DNA of 64,000 nucleotides from Chelonoidis abingdonii (lineage: Eukaryota; Chordata; Testudines; Testudinidae): NCBI RefSeq assembly GCF_003597395.2, contig NC_133770.1:289070436-289134435 (forward strand), in the 5' to 3' direction. The position numbers and the translations under genes are program-made. Of this stretch, positions 45,826 through 58,589 are shown piece after piece. Position 1 is the stretch's first letter. Every line of letters begins with the position of its first letter. Below the pieces are notes generated by a model. It had not been told where the DNA came from and did no database searches. It saw only the letters and a program-made list of their open reading frames with translations.

Positions 45826-46505
45826 GGGCTACCCTGTGTTGGGGGTTCTTCAGATCCATATTTTATTTTTGTGGAAACAAAATCCCACCTCCATGAAAAC
45901 TAGTAGGTGCTGGCTATTTTTATGTATTGATTTGACACGAGATAGGCTGCTCTCTGGCAGGCTATAACCTATTTTTGTACAAAATAAATCAGGAGCCTTA
46001 AAACACTGGAAAGTTGGAGGAGAGGTGTCACCATCTGTCTTCTGTTTTAAATCACCTGCTTTGTTGAACTCTACAGTAGTTAAAGGCAAAGGTTTCCACT
46101 GGAAAAAAAAAAAATCTTTACCCAATACAGTCTTTAAGCACCAGTCTCCATAGTGATGCCTGGGTTTGGGTTGGTTACTGGAACTGCATACTTTAGGTGA
46201 TCGAAGCTGTGTTATACAGCACTACTAAGGAATGCATTCATTCTTGAGCATTATCCGTTCCTCTCTCTCAATTTTATCCACTATCCCCTTATATTTCTGT
46301 GGGCTGCAGAGTAAATGGATGCCTGGTAATAGGACTTGCTGAAATAGGACATCCGGTGAACTCTGTAGAAAGACAGGTTTTCAAATAAATTGTTTTTCCA
46401 TTAGACATATGGGTTTTTTTCTTCTTATCTTTGTGGGTTTTTTTTAAATTTTGACAAAGTTTTGGCTAACAGCAACAAAGCAGCCCCAGAGGTTAGTGTA
46501 TTATA
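45826..46505. other. Unassigned sequence
   Basis: No supported feature. Confidence 0.4.
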
Positions 46506-46507
46506 GA

Positions 46508-46810
46508 GGCACCTGGAGGCCTCAGTTGAGAGTGTGGCACCACTGCACTAGGTACTGTACAAACACCCAGTGAAAGACTGTCCCTGTCCTGGTGAATTTA
46601 CAGTCCAACAGACAAAGCAGACAAAAAGTGGCAATTCTACCCCCAGCTTAATAGAAAAGAGAGATAAAGGAGGGATAAACCATGTCCTTTATAGATGGAG
46701 AAGTGAGGCATACATTGCTAAAGTGACTTCCCCATGGTCACACAGGGATTCTGTGTCAGAGCCAGACCCTAGACCTCCAGCAGCTTAACCACAAGACTAT
46801 CCTGCCTGGT
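46508..46810 (-). mobile_element. CORE-SINE with long tail, complete
   Basis: From 'ggcacctggaggcctcagtt' and 'ctaggtactgtacaaacacc' (tail) through 'tttatagatggagaagtgag' and 'cttccccatggtcacacagg' (core) to the reversed tRNA-like head 'cagcttaaccacaagacta'. This copy links the tail fragments at 1.75, 30.54 and 52.35 kb to a MIR-like core. Confidence 0.8.
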
Positions 46811-49190
46811 TTTTGAATAGCTTGACACTTACATGAGTTTGCAATGCCTCTGGTCCCCTCTCCAAATCATTTCGTATTGAAAACTGTATTTTATTTTCAT
46901 TTTCCTTTGCCACTCCTTTCCCTACTTGGAAATTTTTTGATGCTCTGCTCACTGGCTGCACAATCAGCCACAAGGATGGAAAGAAAAAAAAAAAAGTGAT
47001 TATACATCCATTCTATGCGTGCCCTCACTCCAAGCCGAAATTATCCTGTTCAGTGAGGCACAGGTGGTGATTTTCCTAACTTGATTTGGTCATTAAAAAT
47101 CCTCTAGTTGCTTCAATACTTTCTCCCCGAGGCCCCCATCAGCACTTTCCTCTCCAGTGATTAGAATACAGCCGACTGGCCTTCTGAACTTATTACCACC
47201 TTTTTCTAATGATCTCATAATGACTGCCAGCCTGAGCCGAGCAACCTGACAGATAATGATGTCAATTATGCAAAACAGAAATGATGGCTTCAAACCTAAT
47301 ATACTGTATTTGGACCCAGGAAGAAAAAAAAAGGCTTATTTATAGTTTCACTTACTAACTGTGTCATATTTAAAAACATTGGTAAAAGTTAATAAAGGAG
47401 GGGGGAAATATGTAAAAAGGTATTGGTAGCTTGGCCCTGGATGAAGTGCTCCCAATGCCTCAGATGCTTAAAGGAGGTTTTTCATAAATTTTTAGTGGTA
47501 TGTAGTACCTCTGCTGCTCCAGGGGGAATTCACAATTTCACTCATTGCTTTTCTGATTGGGATCCTCTAGGAATTGCTAAATATTTCAGAGAGGCAAAGG
47601 GCCAGCGGTCGTGCATTTGGTTTCAAGGTATAAGTATTCTTAACTGTACTTAGTGAACTGCTAATCCACTGAGGGGCTATGGGAGGGTGTTTATTTTTCT
47701 GAAGCCTCATGACACTTGGCAGTTTCAGCTTTCTCAGAACTGTGAATAGTTTTTTCAGCTCCATGCAAAGTTTTAACCCCCTCCCAGCCCGGATGCATTT
47801 CAGCTTGAGTTTTTGGTTTAAATATATGCAAGATCTCAAAGAGAAACAAATGCAAATTGTTTAGTTTTCAGTGCAGAATTTGAAAATGGCCCACTTTTGA
47901 TCATCCTACCCGCTGGCCACACTGCTTCAAAAAAGCGAAACAAAGCAAAAGGCCTTGTTTTGAGTTTGCAAACAAAACCCTTACCCAGGTGCATTTTCTC
48001 TCCTCAGACAGAAAGTTCTTATTTAGACCTCAGCACGTCCTGAAGCTCTCACTGAAGTCAATGTAGTTGCACAAAGTAAGCAGGCTTGGGCCCATGGTTG
48101 TATGTGGTGTTTTACAGGCTGAAAGTGAGAGCAAGCTCTGCGGAGGAACTGAAGTTTAATATAAACAAACAACACAATGTGTGGAGAGAGCAGCAAGCCC
48201 AGCAAGGGGTGGAGGGAAGCGATGCAAGCAGTGAGGAGGCGGAAACATGCTGGGGGAGCCTTTTATTTTTATTTTAGATATTTCAGGAATTGCAGGGACA
48301 AATTCAGTCCTGGCCAAAGCAGATGGAACTTCCATTGGGATTTAAACCTGCTGATGCCCTTTCTGAGTCTGACTCTGGATAGTAATCCTCCAGATGAACA
48401 GGTCACACCAGCCTTTATAAATTAAAACGACTGTGGCCGTAAGCGGGAGTGAGTGCCTGGAATCAATAGGACTGATTGCATAGTAAGGTACTGCTCTGTA
48501 GATCTGATCCATTACTCACTGAAATCAATGGAAAGACTCCCATTGAGTTCACTGGGCATTAGAACAAGCTATTTGTGAATAAAGGTAGCAGAGACATGCT
48601 CTAATGTATCATAAAGCTGCTAAAGTGTGGAAGGCAGAACCTTCTCCAAGGGTAAAGAATGAACTCTCCCAGGAACTCAAAACTATCATAAACCTCACTA
48701 TTTTCCTCTCCAAATGCAAGGCACGTTGCGTTGACCTGCCTTCTCTAATACAAACACATAGCAACCAGTATATTTAATATAACTCCCATTTCCTCTTCCC
48801 CCAAAATCCAAACCAAGACATTCCACTTCACATGCTTCTCCCTCCGGGCAGAGGATGAGAGAACAAACCACACATGAAAAATGTGTAGTTATGTTGCTTA
48901 ATGCACAGTTGGAAGAGGCACAGATATTACAGTGAGGAATGCAGTATAAAAACCTACATGGAATAGACTAGAATAGAAGAGAATTTTGGCTTTATTATTT
49001 TCCCCACAATATGAAAAAAAAAATACAGGTGCTTTTATCCTGGCTCCAGGACCAAGAAAGCCTTAACAAAATCAATGTTCTAACCCTTTGCTTTATTAGC
49101 AATGCACTTTTTCAGCTAGGCATTTGATTGCCCTGAAGAGAGATGTCACTTATAGCAGCATTTTAAGTGTGACTGCAAAGATCTTGCACC
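46811..49190. other. Unassigned sequence
   Basis: About 2.4 kb with no supported gene. 48040-48075 and 48515-48555 carry 'ctgaagtcaatg' type motifs. Frames up to 90 codons lack domains. Confidence 0.4.
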
Positions 49191-49193
49191 TCA

Positions 49194-50735
49194 TAGATTC
49201 ACAGACTCTAGGACTGGAAGGGACCTCGAAAGGTCATCGAGTCCAGTCCCCTGCCCTCATGGCAGGACCAAATACTGTCGAGACCATCCCTGATAGACAT
49301 TTATCTAACCTACTCTTAAATATCTCCGGAGATGGAGATTCCACAACCTCCCTAGGCAATTTATTCCAGTGTTTAACTACCCTGACAGTTAGGAACTTTT
49401 TCCTAATGTCCAACCTAAACTAAAAAATCTCCCTTGCCTGCAGTTAAAGGGGGATCTCCTCTGCTCAGTTAATACCCATTGCTTCTTGTTCTATCATTAG
49501 AGGCTAAGTATTAGGACAAGTTTCCCCTCCTCCTGATGACACCCTTTAATACTAGAAATGCTATCAGTCCCCTCTCAGTCTTCTCTTTTCCAAACTAATA
49601 AACACCATTCTTCAGCCTCCTTCATAGTCATTCTCAAGACCTTAATCATTCTGTGCTCTTCTCTGGACCCTCCCAATTATCCACTCTTTCTTAAATGCAG
49701 TCCCGAAACGGACACAATACTCCAGTTGAGACCTAACCAGTCAGATTAGACGAAAATGACTTCTCGTGGCTTGTTTATAACACATCTGTAATGCATCCCA
49801 GAATCACAGTTTGCTTTTGCGCAACAGTATCACACTGTTGACCATATACTTCTGGTCCACTAGTGTACCCCAATCTTTTTCTCCATCCCTTCCTAGACGT
49901 CGCTTCCATTCTTATTGTGTGAACGATTGTCTTTCCTCAATGAGCACTGATTTGTCTTTGATTGCAACTTCATTGCTTAACCTCAGATCATTCTCCATTT
50001 TCCAGATCATTTGAAATTTTGACCCTGTCTCCAAAGCAGCATTCAATCCCTCCCATTTGTATCATCTGCAACTTAAGAGTGTACTTCTTCTATGCCAACA
50101 ACTATCGTGATGAAAATATTGAACAGAGCCCTCCCAAACAGACCCTGCACACCCGCACTTTTATACCTTCCAGCAGATGGGAGCATAATAACTACTCTCT
50201 GAGTCTGGTTATCCAGCAGTTCATCACCCACCTTATAGTACCCCATCTAAATGTAATTACCAGTTACCTAAGGTATCAGCGACTGTATCAAAGCTACTAA
50301 AGTCTAGTAGTACCACATCCCGCTTCTCCCTTCTCCACAACTCGGTTATTCCTAGCACAAACTATAGAGTTGGTTTGACATATTTTTCTTTACAAATCCA
50401 TGCTGCGGATTCCCTATCACCTTGACACCTGCCAAAGTGTGCAGATTTGATTTCTCTTATTACTGCTTATCCCATTATCTTCCCCTGGCGCACTAAGGTA
50501 GTTAAACTGTAGTCAGGTAGTTCCTGACGGTCTAGCGTTTTTAGTTTCCTTGTATGCTATGGCCTGTTGTCTGCAATGCAGTCCAGGAACTTATTGGATA
50601 GTCTGTGCCCCACGGTGTTATTTTCCCAACTTATATCCGGATAGTTGAAGTCCCCCCTCACCACCAAATCTTGGGCTTTGGATGATTTTGTTAGTTGTTT
50701 AAAAAAAGCCACCTCCACCAGCAGATAGAGATGGC
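49194..50735 (-). mobile_element. CR1 LINE, 3' half (ORF2 C-terminus and 3' UTR)
   Basis: Starts with the reversed CR1 3' end 'catagattcacagactctag' and 'ggaagggacctcgaaaggtc'. It runs through the conserved 3' UTR ('ccagtgtttaactaccctga', 'ctcagtcttctcttttccaa') into the region coding for the end of the reverse transcriptase. The minus-strand reading frame is destroyed by many small deletions. 5'-truncated near 50.73 kb. Confidence 0.9.
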
Positions 50736-51039
50736 AAGAAACCTGATGGAGGGTGGAATCATAGAAAGCAGAACAAGAAAAAATCCATTGTTATCTAATT
50801 GCCAGTGCAGGGTTGTTCCCTACATTATATACAATACTTTGATCAACCCGGGTTTAAGAAACCCAGATGAGATGGTTTCCATCATAGATAATCATCAGTT
50901 TGGGTAGATTTTTTTTTTGCTTTTGAGCCTAACTTCTCCTCACCTCAGCTTCATACTATTTTGCCCTTAATAATATTTTTTTGGTTTTTTTCCACTGTGT
51001 TCAGAACCTTCTAACACATTGAGATGTTTATCAGGCAAT

Positions 51040-51268
51040 GAAGCAGTGTAATGCAGTAAAAAGGACTTTGGGACTGGGAGCTGGACACTTGTATGATTGG
51101 CTCTGCCTTGCTGGGTGAACGTGGGCATGTCACACAAGCTCTCCATGACTCCATTTCATTATTTGTAAAGTGGGAAAGAGGGTACTATATCATCTTTGTA
51201 CACTTCTCTGTAATCTCTGGATGGAAAGTGCTGTATAAGTCTCAAGTATCATTTAGCCAAACTATATA
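51040..51268 (+). mobile_element. MIR, near full length
   Basis: 'cagtgtaatgcagtaaaaag' (head), 'gaacgtgggcatgtcacaca' and 'catttcattatttgtaaagt' (core), 'aagtgctgtataagtctcaa' (3' part). Confidence 0.82.
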
Positions 51269-51289
51269 GTTAGTTCAGTCTATCTTCCT

Positions 51290-51625
51290 TTATAAATCAG
51301 TCCCTCCAGATCCTTAATCATATGTTGTTTTTCTCCAAATTCTACTTTGTTGACAATATTCTGGTACTGAGGTGCCCAGCAATGGGCACAAGATTCTATT
51401 TGTCTTTTGACTATTGATGCTTAGATTGACTATCAACTTCCCGTTCCATGTCGCTAGGTCTGCAGCCCATAATTTCATTGCCTTTTTTGTTCTATCATAT
51501 TGTATGCTCATGTCTAATCTGCTGCACATTACCATCTCTAGATCTTTTACTACAATGAGTAACCCGACTCATAATAGTCTTGTTCGGGTTCCTATTCTTT
51601 ACTCCAGTGTTTGCAGATCTCTGAT
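51290..51625 (-). mobile_element. CR1-family LINE fragment
   Basis: 'ttctggtactgaggtgccca', 'aatttcattgccttttttgt' and 'catattgtatgctcatgtct' match, in reverse, an older CR1 family. Not contiguous with the 49-50.7 kb copy because a MIR lies between them. Confidence 0.7.
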
Positions 51626-51629
51626 TATC

Positions 51630-52340
51630 AAGAAGCAACTAACCATTGCAGAGATTAATGCAATTTGACAATTACATCAGTCGAATACAGTGAAGAGATA
51701 TTGAAAGTCTGGCAACAACAATAGCACCAGAATGACAAGGTATGGAGTGTATGGTAACTATAGTAGAACCAGAAAGTCTTAGGGAACTAGATATCTAATT
51801 TCTGTTTAATGTTTAATTAAATAGCTTGATATTAACACCTCTTGCTGGGCGGGGGATGAGGTGGAAAGGGAGAATTGACATTGTAGAGAGTAAGTACGAC
51901 CAAGGATATATCGGTAACATCAACACTTTTATTTTCTCTACATGCAGTTACATCGTTGTTTGATGGACAGCGGAATTACTCGTTCTGTCCAGAGAGAAAG
52001 CTATATAGCAAGAGTTATTAAAGAGTGGCAGGGGAAAGGGATATTACACATTGAATGTGTCCAACATTCTGATATTTTTAGGGGGAAAGTGAAGTAAAAC
52101 TTACGCTTCCAGCTGCGATAACATGCCAGTGCAGCCACTCAAACCACTCCTTTTCATATTTTATTTCCAACTGGGATACTTTTTCTTTATCAAGGCTACA
52201 GAAAGGGATTAGTTCTCTCACAAGCTATCAGTTCTATCAGGTTTAGGAGCATTCTGATCCCTCTCAGGGAACATTACCAGTTGCTAACAGTTGTTTTTCA
52301 TATTGCTTAAAACTTACTTACTCTTAATTAAGTGCTTAAT
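51630..52340. other. Unassigned sequence
   Basis: No supported feature. Confidence 0.4.
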
Positions 52341-52344
52341 ATTA

Positions 52345-52471
52345 AATTGGCACTGCAGTAGCACCAAGAACTCCCATCCTGCTAGGTGCTGTACGACCAT
52401 ATTGCAAAGTCACAGACCCAACCTTATAGATTTTGCAATCTCCATGTAAGACAAAAGACAACAGGTGAGTG
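52345..52471 (-). mobile_element. CORE-SINE-type repeat, segment 1 (split)
   Basis: 'gcactgcagtagcaccaaga', 'gctaggtgctgtacgaccat' and 'gacaaaagacaacaggtgag' match the tail family. It is interrupted at 52471 by an LTR and appears to resume at 53180. Confidence 0.7.
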
Positions 52472-53179
52472 TGTTACCCGGGGTTCTTTCAACCCAAAGC
52501 TCTTGATAACTTTACTTTGTGCAAGGAGGTGTCAGGAAATAAATCAGGGGAGACACGGCCATCCGACTGATAGATGGCTGGCACAAACAGGACAACACAA
52601 GAGTGCTTTCACTTAAAGCTAAACTTTACTTAGTCTCAAGCACTTACACACGTCTGCAACAAGTTAGTAAAACACCCCAAACCCTTGATCATTACCAAAG
52701 CTGAGTCTGGCTATCGAGTGACACAGCAGCAGCCCGTCTGCCACTGGGGAACACAAGATGCATCCAGAGTGAGAGGTCAGTCCCGAAATGAGTCCCGCCT
52801 GTCTCAAGCTTTTTCCCCTTATTTATACATTAGTAATTAAAGAAACCTTGTTAAGTCACCAGTTTCAAACAAGAGGTTCCCTCTGATTATTGATCATCCA
52901 AATGTGGGTTTTTCCAGAACTTGCAGCCTTGAGACCTCAGTAGACATTCCTGGGGCATATCCTACTCTTTGAAAATGCTTGTATCAGCAAATTTAACCCA
53001 ATTATGATCAGGAAGGATATGGGGTCAAGCTGCCCTTTCGGTGGCACCCAAAACTCCCCTCCCCTCCTTCCTTGGTCAAGCTGAGACTTGCTTTTAACAG
53101 CTTGCTGACTAGGCTGTCTTTAACATTAAGCCATAGTGGTTTCAGGCACTTTACTGGTTTGCCAAAGTCTCCCCGTACA
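52472..53179 (-). mobile_element. Solo LTR, complete, 708 bp
   Basis: Minus strand runs TGTACGGGGAGAC (right end) to CCCCGGGTAACA (left end), so TG...CA. An exact 4-bp duplication AGTG flanks it (52468-52471 and 53180-53183). A TATA box GTATAAATAAG (reverse of 52818-52828) precedes an AGTAAA poly-A-like signal (reverse of 52625-52630) by about 190 bp. No internal retroviral region is adjacent. A 4-bp duplication is typical of gammaretrovirus-like integrases. Confidence 0.82.
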
Positions 53180-53250
53180 AGTGTGCCAAACAGAGGGTGA
53201 GAGCACAAGGGAATAGGGAGACAGTGATGACCAGCCAGGCTATGTTTATG
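53180..53250 (-). mobile_element. CORE-SINE-type repeat, segment 2
   Basis: 'gccaaacagagggtgagagc' and 'gagacagtgatgaccagcc' continue segment 1 across the LTR. Confidence 0.5.
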
Positions 53251-53798
53251 TCAGGGGGGTCATGGAAGTTACCTGAATTCCAGAGACCTCCATGACATTC
53301 TCTACTTCAGCCCCAGGGGTTGCAGAACTCTGGAGCTGGCAGCCAGTGGGGCCCTGGCAGGGTTCCAGTGACAGGCGACAGCAGCCACAGAGGGCCCCCT
53401 GCAAAGTTCCAGTGACAGGTGACAGACTTCTGAGGGGGCCTTCCTCAGGGTTTCAGCAACAGGCAACAGCCTCGTGCGGGGGAATGGGAAGGGCAAGAGG
53501 GGGACGCCTCAGGCGAGTGACTGGGGTTGTCCCATTTTCTCTTTGAGAAATATGGTCTCCCTGCAGGTCCCAGCTGCCATGGGGTGGAGGGAGGGCAGCT
53601 CCCCTCCAGCTTCCAGCTGCCGCAGGCAGAGGGGAAATGGACCCCACAGCTCCCAGTCACCATAGTGGCAGGGGAACCCATGGAGTTGCAGCAGCAAAAG
53701 TCACAGACAGCTCACAGCTACTGAGAATTTTCGTTTATTGCCCATGACTTGTCCATGGCTTTTACCAAAAATAACAAAGACAAAATCTTAGTCTTAGT
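53250..53798. mobile_element. Fold-back type interspersed repeat (copy 2)
   Basis: Shares with 28514-28815 the start ('gtcatggaagttacctgaat'), 'agggttccagtgacaggcga' units and the end 'gacaaaatcttagtcttag'. About 250 bp longer than copy 1 through extra 'ccagtgacaggtgacag'-like units. Frames of 62-84 codons are compositional. Confidence 0.65.
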
Positions 53799-53990
53799 GA
53801 TCAGTGTAATAAGCACCAGCCACAACACACCAGCTACCTATGCATAGGTGAGAGTTTTGTAGATGACAGAGAGGAATTTAAGGAGAGATATGAAGAAGGG
53901 ATTAAGCTTGTTCTGTGTTGCCAAGTCATATGACAGTGGGAGAAGGGCACAGGGAAACCTTCGCATCAGCTACACAATGGGAGGTCAGGA
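53799..53990 (-). mobile_element. CORE-SINE-type repeat, segment 3
   Basis: 'cacaacacaccagctaccta' and 'gaatttaaggagagatatga' resemble the continuation of the family after the second insertion; more diverged and less certain than segment 1. Confidence 0.45.
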
Positions 53991-56900
53991 TTCTTACCTA
54001 GAGCTCAACAGACACACCGGGATAGTGGCTGGCTAATGTACCATAGCTACAAGAGGGGGCATGGGTTGCTGGCTAAGGGGCAGGGTGAGTTGACTTCAGT
54101 GGGAGTTGTGGGTGCTCAGCATTTCTCAGACAGAGAGGATTTATCCCTATAGGGCAGTAAATGTTAGCAAACACCTTTCCCAGCAGAAACCTCAAATGTC
54201 TGGATTTCCATGCTCCTTTCCTCTTAAAGATACTATGCTGCATTCAGAAGGCTCTGGTATGATTTGAGCCTTTGATCATTAAAGGAGCCCCTCACTCAAA
54301 GGGCCACTTTGGCCTGGCGTGCTGAGGACTTTGTGACCCGAGAATCTGCTGCCTGATATTGGAGACCTATGAACATAAAGGAGCATCTCAGATTTCATCT
54401 AAAAGTGGGGATATATGTTTGCACAGCTCCCAGCACAAGGGGTCCCGATCTTGACTGGGGCTCTGGGTGCTATTATGCTACATGGCCCACCCTACAGACA
54501 CCCAGGCTGATCTTTGGGACTGGGAAGCTAGTTCCTCAGTTCTGGGTGGGCCTTGACATAATTTGTGGCTCAGAGGGGCAGTGTCCCTCTGTATGAAGTA
54601 GGAGACACCACAAGATTTCTCCCTCCCTCCCTGCTTGCAGCTAATCCGGCTCCAGTCTGAGCCACTCGTATGAGTCTGGGCATAGCTAGGGGCAGCTCAT
54701 TAGCATGGAAGAGAACCTAGTCTAGATGAGTGACAACAAGGGACTGTTGGATTGTGACTCCTGCTGTGACACTAACTCTCTGGGACAAGTCATCCGCACA
54801 GGGGTGACAATGGTGACAGTTAATTAGTTGATGTTGCTAAGGAAGCGCTAAAATTAACCAGAACATGGACACAAAATTGGCCAGTGGCTGGTCACTCAGC
54901 CACTGGACAGCCATCACTGTCAAACCTTCCTACAGACATTAGAAATTACGCTCAGAGACCAGGACAAGCAGTTGAGCACTGTATCTCCAGCAGCAGGCGG
55001 CTAGTGGTGGCCTGGAGAGCTCTGCCCTGTTGTAATCCTTTCATAGATTCTGAGGCCGGGTCTGCTCATAGTGAGTGACTGTGGCTGAAAAGAGCTAGCA
55101 ACATTTGGGGATGGAGTACTTATATAACTGTTTTTCACCCCTAGATGCTAAGGCTTGCTCTCAACTGACCCACCTCTTTTGCCCTCTCATTCCTCAGAAG
55201 GAACAATGCGTTTCTCTATGTTTCCACCTAGGGATTTTCGTAACCTTTGTCTTTCTTTTCACACAACTGCCTTTTTATGCTTACAGGCACTGAACTTCAG
55301 TTGGTCCCTCATTACAGCCTAAATATAGATCAGCACTCTGTCTGTGAACTGTCCAGAAGCATCAGGGTTCAGAATGGCGGCTAATTTGCACCTACTTTCA
55401 GGCAACATCTCCCATCCCTATCCCACTACATCTTTACACTTTTGCTAATCACTATGTTCTTTGAAAGGAAATCTCAATTACTTCAATAAGAGTGTGAAGA
55501 ACACCCCCTTCCCCAATAATAGAACATTTTATAAGCTGTGAATAGTTAGCAGTGGCAGTAGGAAATGTGTTGGATAAATGGATCCTTCAGTTAACAGAAA
55601 TAATATATAGTTTACTGCATCTATTAATTAGCTGCATAATGTTAACTTATGCAGGTAAATGTTGCATAAAACAGAATGATGTATATTAGGGTTCCTATTC
55701 AACGTGTTAGCCAGGGGTCTTCTTCATAGCAGGATGGCTCACACGTAATGGATCCAGACTGAATACATGCATTTGAAATGCAAGGATAAAGATTTAGGGT
55801 CCCTTAGCTTCCATTAACTAGCATAGCTCCACTGAAGTCAATGGAATGTGCAGATCTGGCCCATTGATGGAAGAATAACTAATGTCTTACTATGACCTAT
55901 TGTTTTGGAGCCAGTGATCATTTGTGCCCTCCAAGTGGCCGTTACACCTACCTCTTTGCCTCTGCCCATTTGGAGACCTCCTTCCTTCTAGATTCCCAGG
56001 AGGTATGTGACTGGGAAGCCAAACTCTGTGTGCACTTCATGCCTACCTAATCTTCTAGCACCTGACCCTACCATTACTTGGAAATTCAGGCCATATTGTG
56101 CCACTGGAGACTTCTGCTTAAACACTGATGATAATCTATGTCCCATGGTGAAGTTCATCTCATGGAGTTTTCCTGTCCTCCTATGCTCTTAGAGAAGGGG
56201 ATACTTGATTGATATTTTGTTACTCTCCATTCCTATGGGGCAAGTCTTGCTTCCAACTTACATCTTCTATGGTTATTATTTTTATTAAGTTACCCACTCT
56301 CTCAGCAATTTATTGTAGCTAAGTATGATGTAATTCAATTGCTATGGTGAAAAAAAAACAAGACTAAAGCAATCAGTAACTCGATACTGAATTACTAGAA
56401 ACTACTAAATCTTGCTAAAAATTACAGACTGTTCCGAAGATATTAAGGTTCTGATTCAGCACAGGGTTTAAGTTCATGCATAACTTTCAGCTCAGAGAAG
56501 TCCCATTGAGCTCAAAAGGTTAACGGTATGTAGATGCTTAAGTACCTTGATGGATTAGGGTCCACATTTCCTAATTGTAAGTAAGTTATTATAACTACTA
56601 CATTATTTCTTTGGGTGAGAGGCCAAGAACCAAATGAGCCATGGAAACTGACCTAGTGTGTCCCCTTCCGAAATGATTCCTCCAGAACTCATTCTTCAGG
56701 TACATTAATGAGGCAATACAGGGGAAGCTTGCAATGCTCCTCTATGTGCGCTGTACCTCCTGTGAGGATAACTAGAGGACTTCAGGTTTCAGGGCTGTCA
56801 CATTGAACCTTTCACTGGCATGAAACTGACTTTAAAACAAAAAGGATTTTTTTTTTCTTTTGTCTCCAACAAAGGGGACTTGAGTGTTTCATTTGTGATT

Positions 56901-58340
56901 CATAAAGAAAGTTTGTGCCTCGAGTGATAAAAAAGTCAAGGCTGCTGAGATATCATTTGCTTTTTATTTCATCTTTTTAGCATCTGGGAATCGAGGTGTC
57001 TTTGCCAAATGCACAAGGGCAGAGGTGAAGTGAAAGTGCAGGGAGGGGATTGGAAAGCAAATGAAGGCTGGGGGAATCAGTCAGAGAGGAGATAAAATTG
57101 CAGAGTGAATCCTTTGCAAGCTGTGACATTCAGCTCTAAAATACACATCTCAAAATACTTTTTACTAACTTGTGCCAATGTACCTGTCCCTACTGTTACT
57201 TTGTCCTTCCACCATCCCCCCAATTTGCCTGTTTATTCACCTATTGACTATTGTCTAGACCCTAGTTTGTGACCTCTCTAGAGTATGGTCCCAATTCAGG
57301 AAAATACTTCAACATATGTTATATTTTTGCTTTAAATATGATTGGCTTCACACATGCTTAAAATTAACAGGCCTGTCTTTAGTATTTGTTTGTAAGGTGC
57401 ACAGTACATTTTTCATTTCTTTTGAAGATTTTTTTGTTGGAAATACTCACCAGCAGCCCTACTAGGGGTAGAGGAACCTGGGTAAAGAGTATCTAGGAGG
57501 CACCATGTGCTGTGTGCTCATGGCAGCAATGCCTGCTGCAGTTGCAACACTTCTATAAATAGTTCTTGTAATAAAGACCTATTTTTAGTTTTAGAAACAT
57601 GGAACCCTCTCATGTTATGACCCAGCATATGATACTTGAAACAAAGACAAGGAACCAGATCCTTAGCTGCTGTAAATCAACATAGCTCCACTGAATTCAT
57701 CCTATGATTAGTATCTGGCCCATGTTTTGCACAAAGCTCTGTGAAACAAAAAAGCTGCATTTGGTCCAGCTTTTCTTCTTACCCGCAGAAAGCAAGAAGC
57801 ACTGGAAGTCTCACAAGTGATTGCCCCAAGATCTTCATACCAAACCAGTTCAGCTAAACTTCAGTTTAATAACTAAGTATTGGAATTCCTCAAAATGAAC
57901 CCAAGCTTTCAGGGCTCACCTAATACTTTTATCTTTCAGATGCCACAAATCATGGAACAGATTGCTTCCAGAAATGGAAAGATGGCCCTGCTTCCAGTAT
58001 TGCCACTTCCACATTATCACATAATGAAGTGTTACAGTCTTTAATGGCAGAGCTGAGCTGTAGGTAATAAGCCCAGTTATAGCCTGGTGATTTGCCCTGA
58101 CATATTGAGAGTAGGTATCTGACATTGTCTGTCAAGCTTCATTTACAATGAAAATGAGTCAATGACTCCTCTCTAGTTTCCATCCCAGACTATGAGGATG
58201 GCGCCCACCTGCTGACCACACTGCCTGTCCCTAGGAATGTCACAATTATTTCTATAATCCCTTTCCTGATTCAGTCTGACATGGCACCCACACCTTCCTC
58301 TTTAAAATAAATCCTCTTTCAAACAGAGTTTAGATATTGA
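53991..58340. other. Long unassigned stretch
   Basis: About 4.3 kb with no supported gene. Only scattered old motifs of the 'agctccactgaagtcaatgg' kind (54095, 55828, 56490, 57672) and an A-run at about 56349. Frames up to 75 codons have no domains. Confidence 0.4.
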
Positions 58341-58342
58341 AT

Positions 58343-58370
58343 CACACACACACACACACACTCACACAAG
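58343..58370. repeat. CA microsatellite
   Basis: Uninterrupted CA dinucleotides followed by 'ctcacacaag'. Confidence 0.85.
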
Positions 58371-58589
58371 CATGAGCTATCTGTCGACTGAAATTTGTAA
58401 ACACTAAAAATAACTAACAAAAGAATGTTTGAATTCCCAAGCTGCATGGTTAAATTCACCATTCCATCACCCTGCTTTCCATTGACTCTATCCACTTGCC
58501 TTTCTTTGTACATTTTTTGTTCATATCAGAAGGTCCTTTGTTAATAATCACTAATTAGGAGGGTGTACTAATGCATTAGTAGTAGAAAT

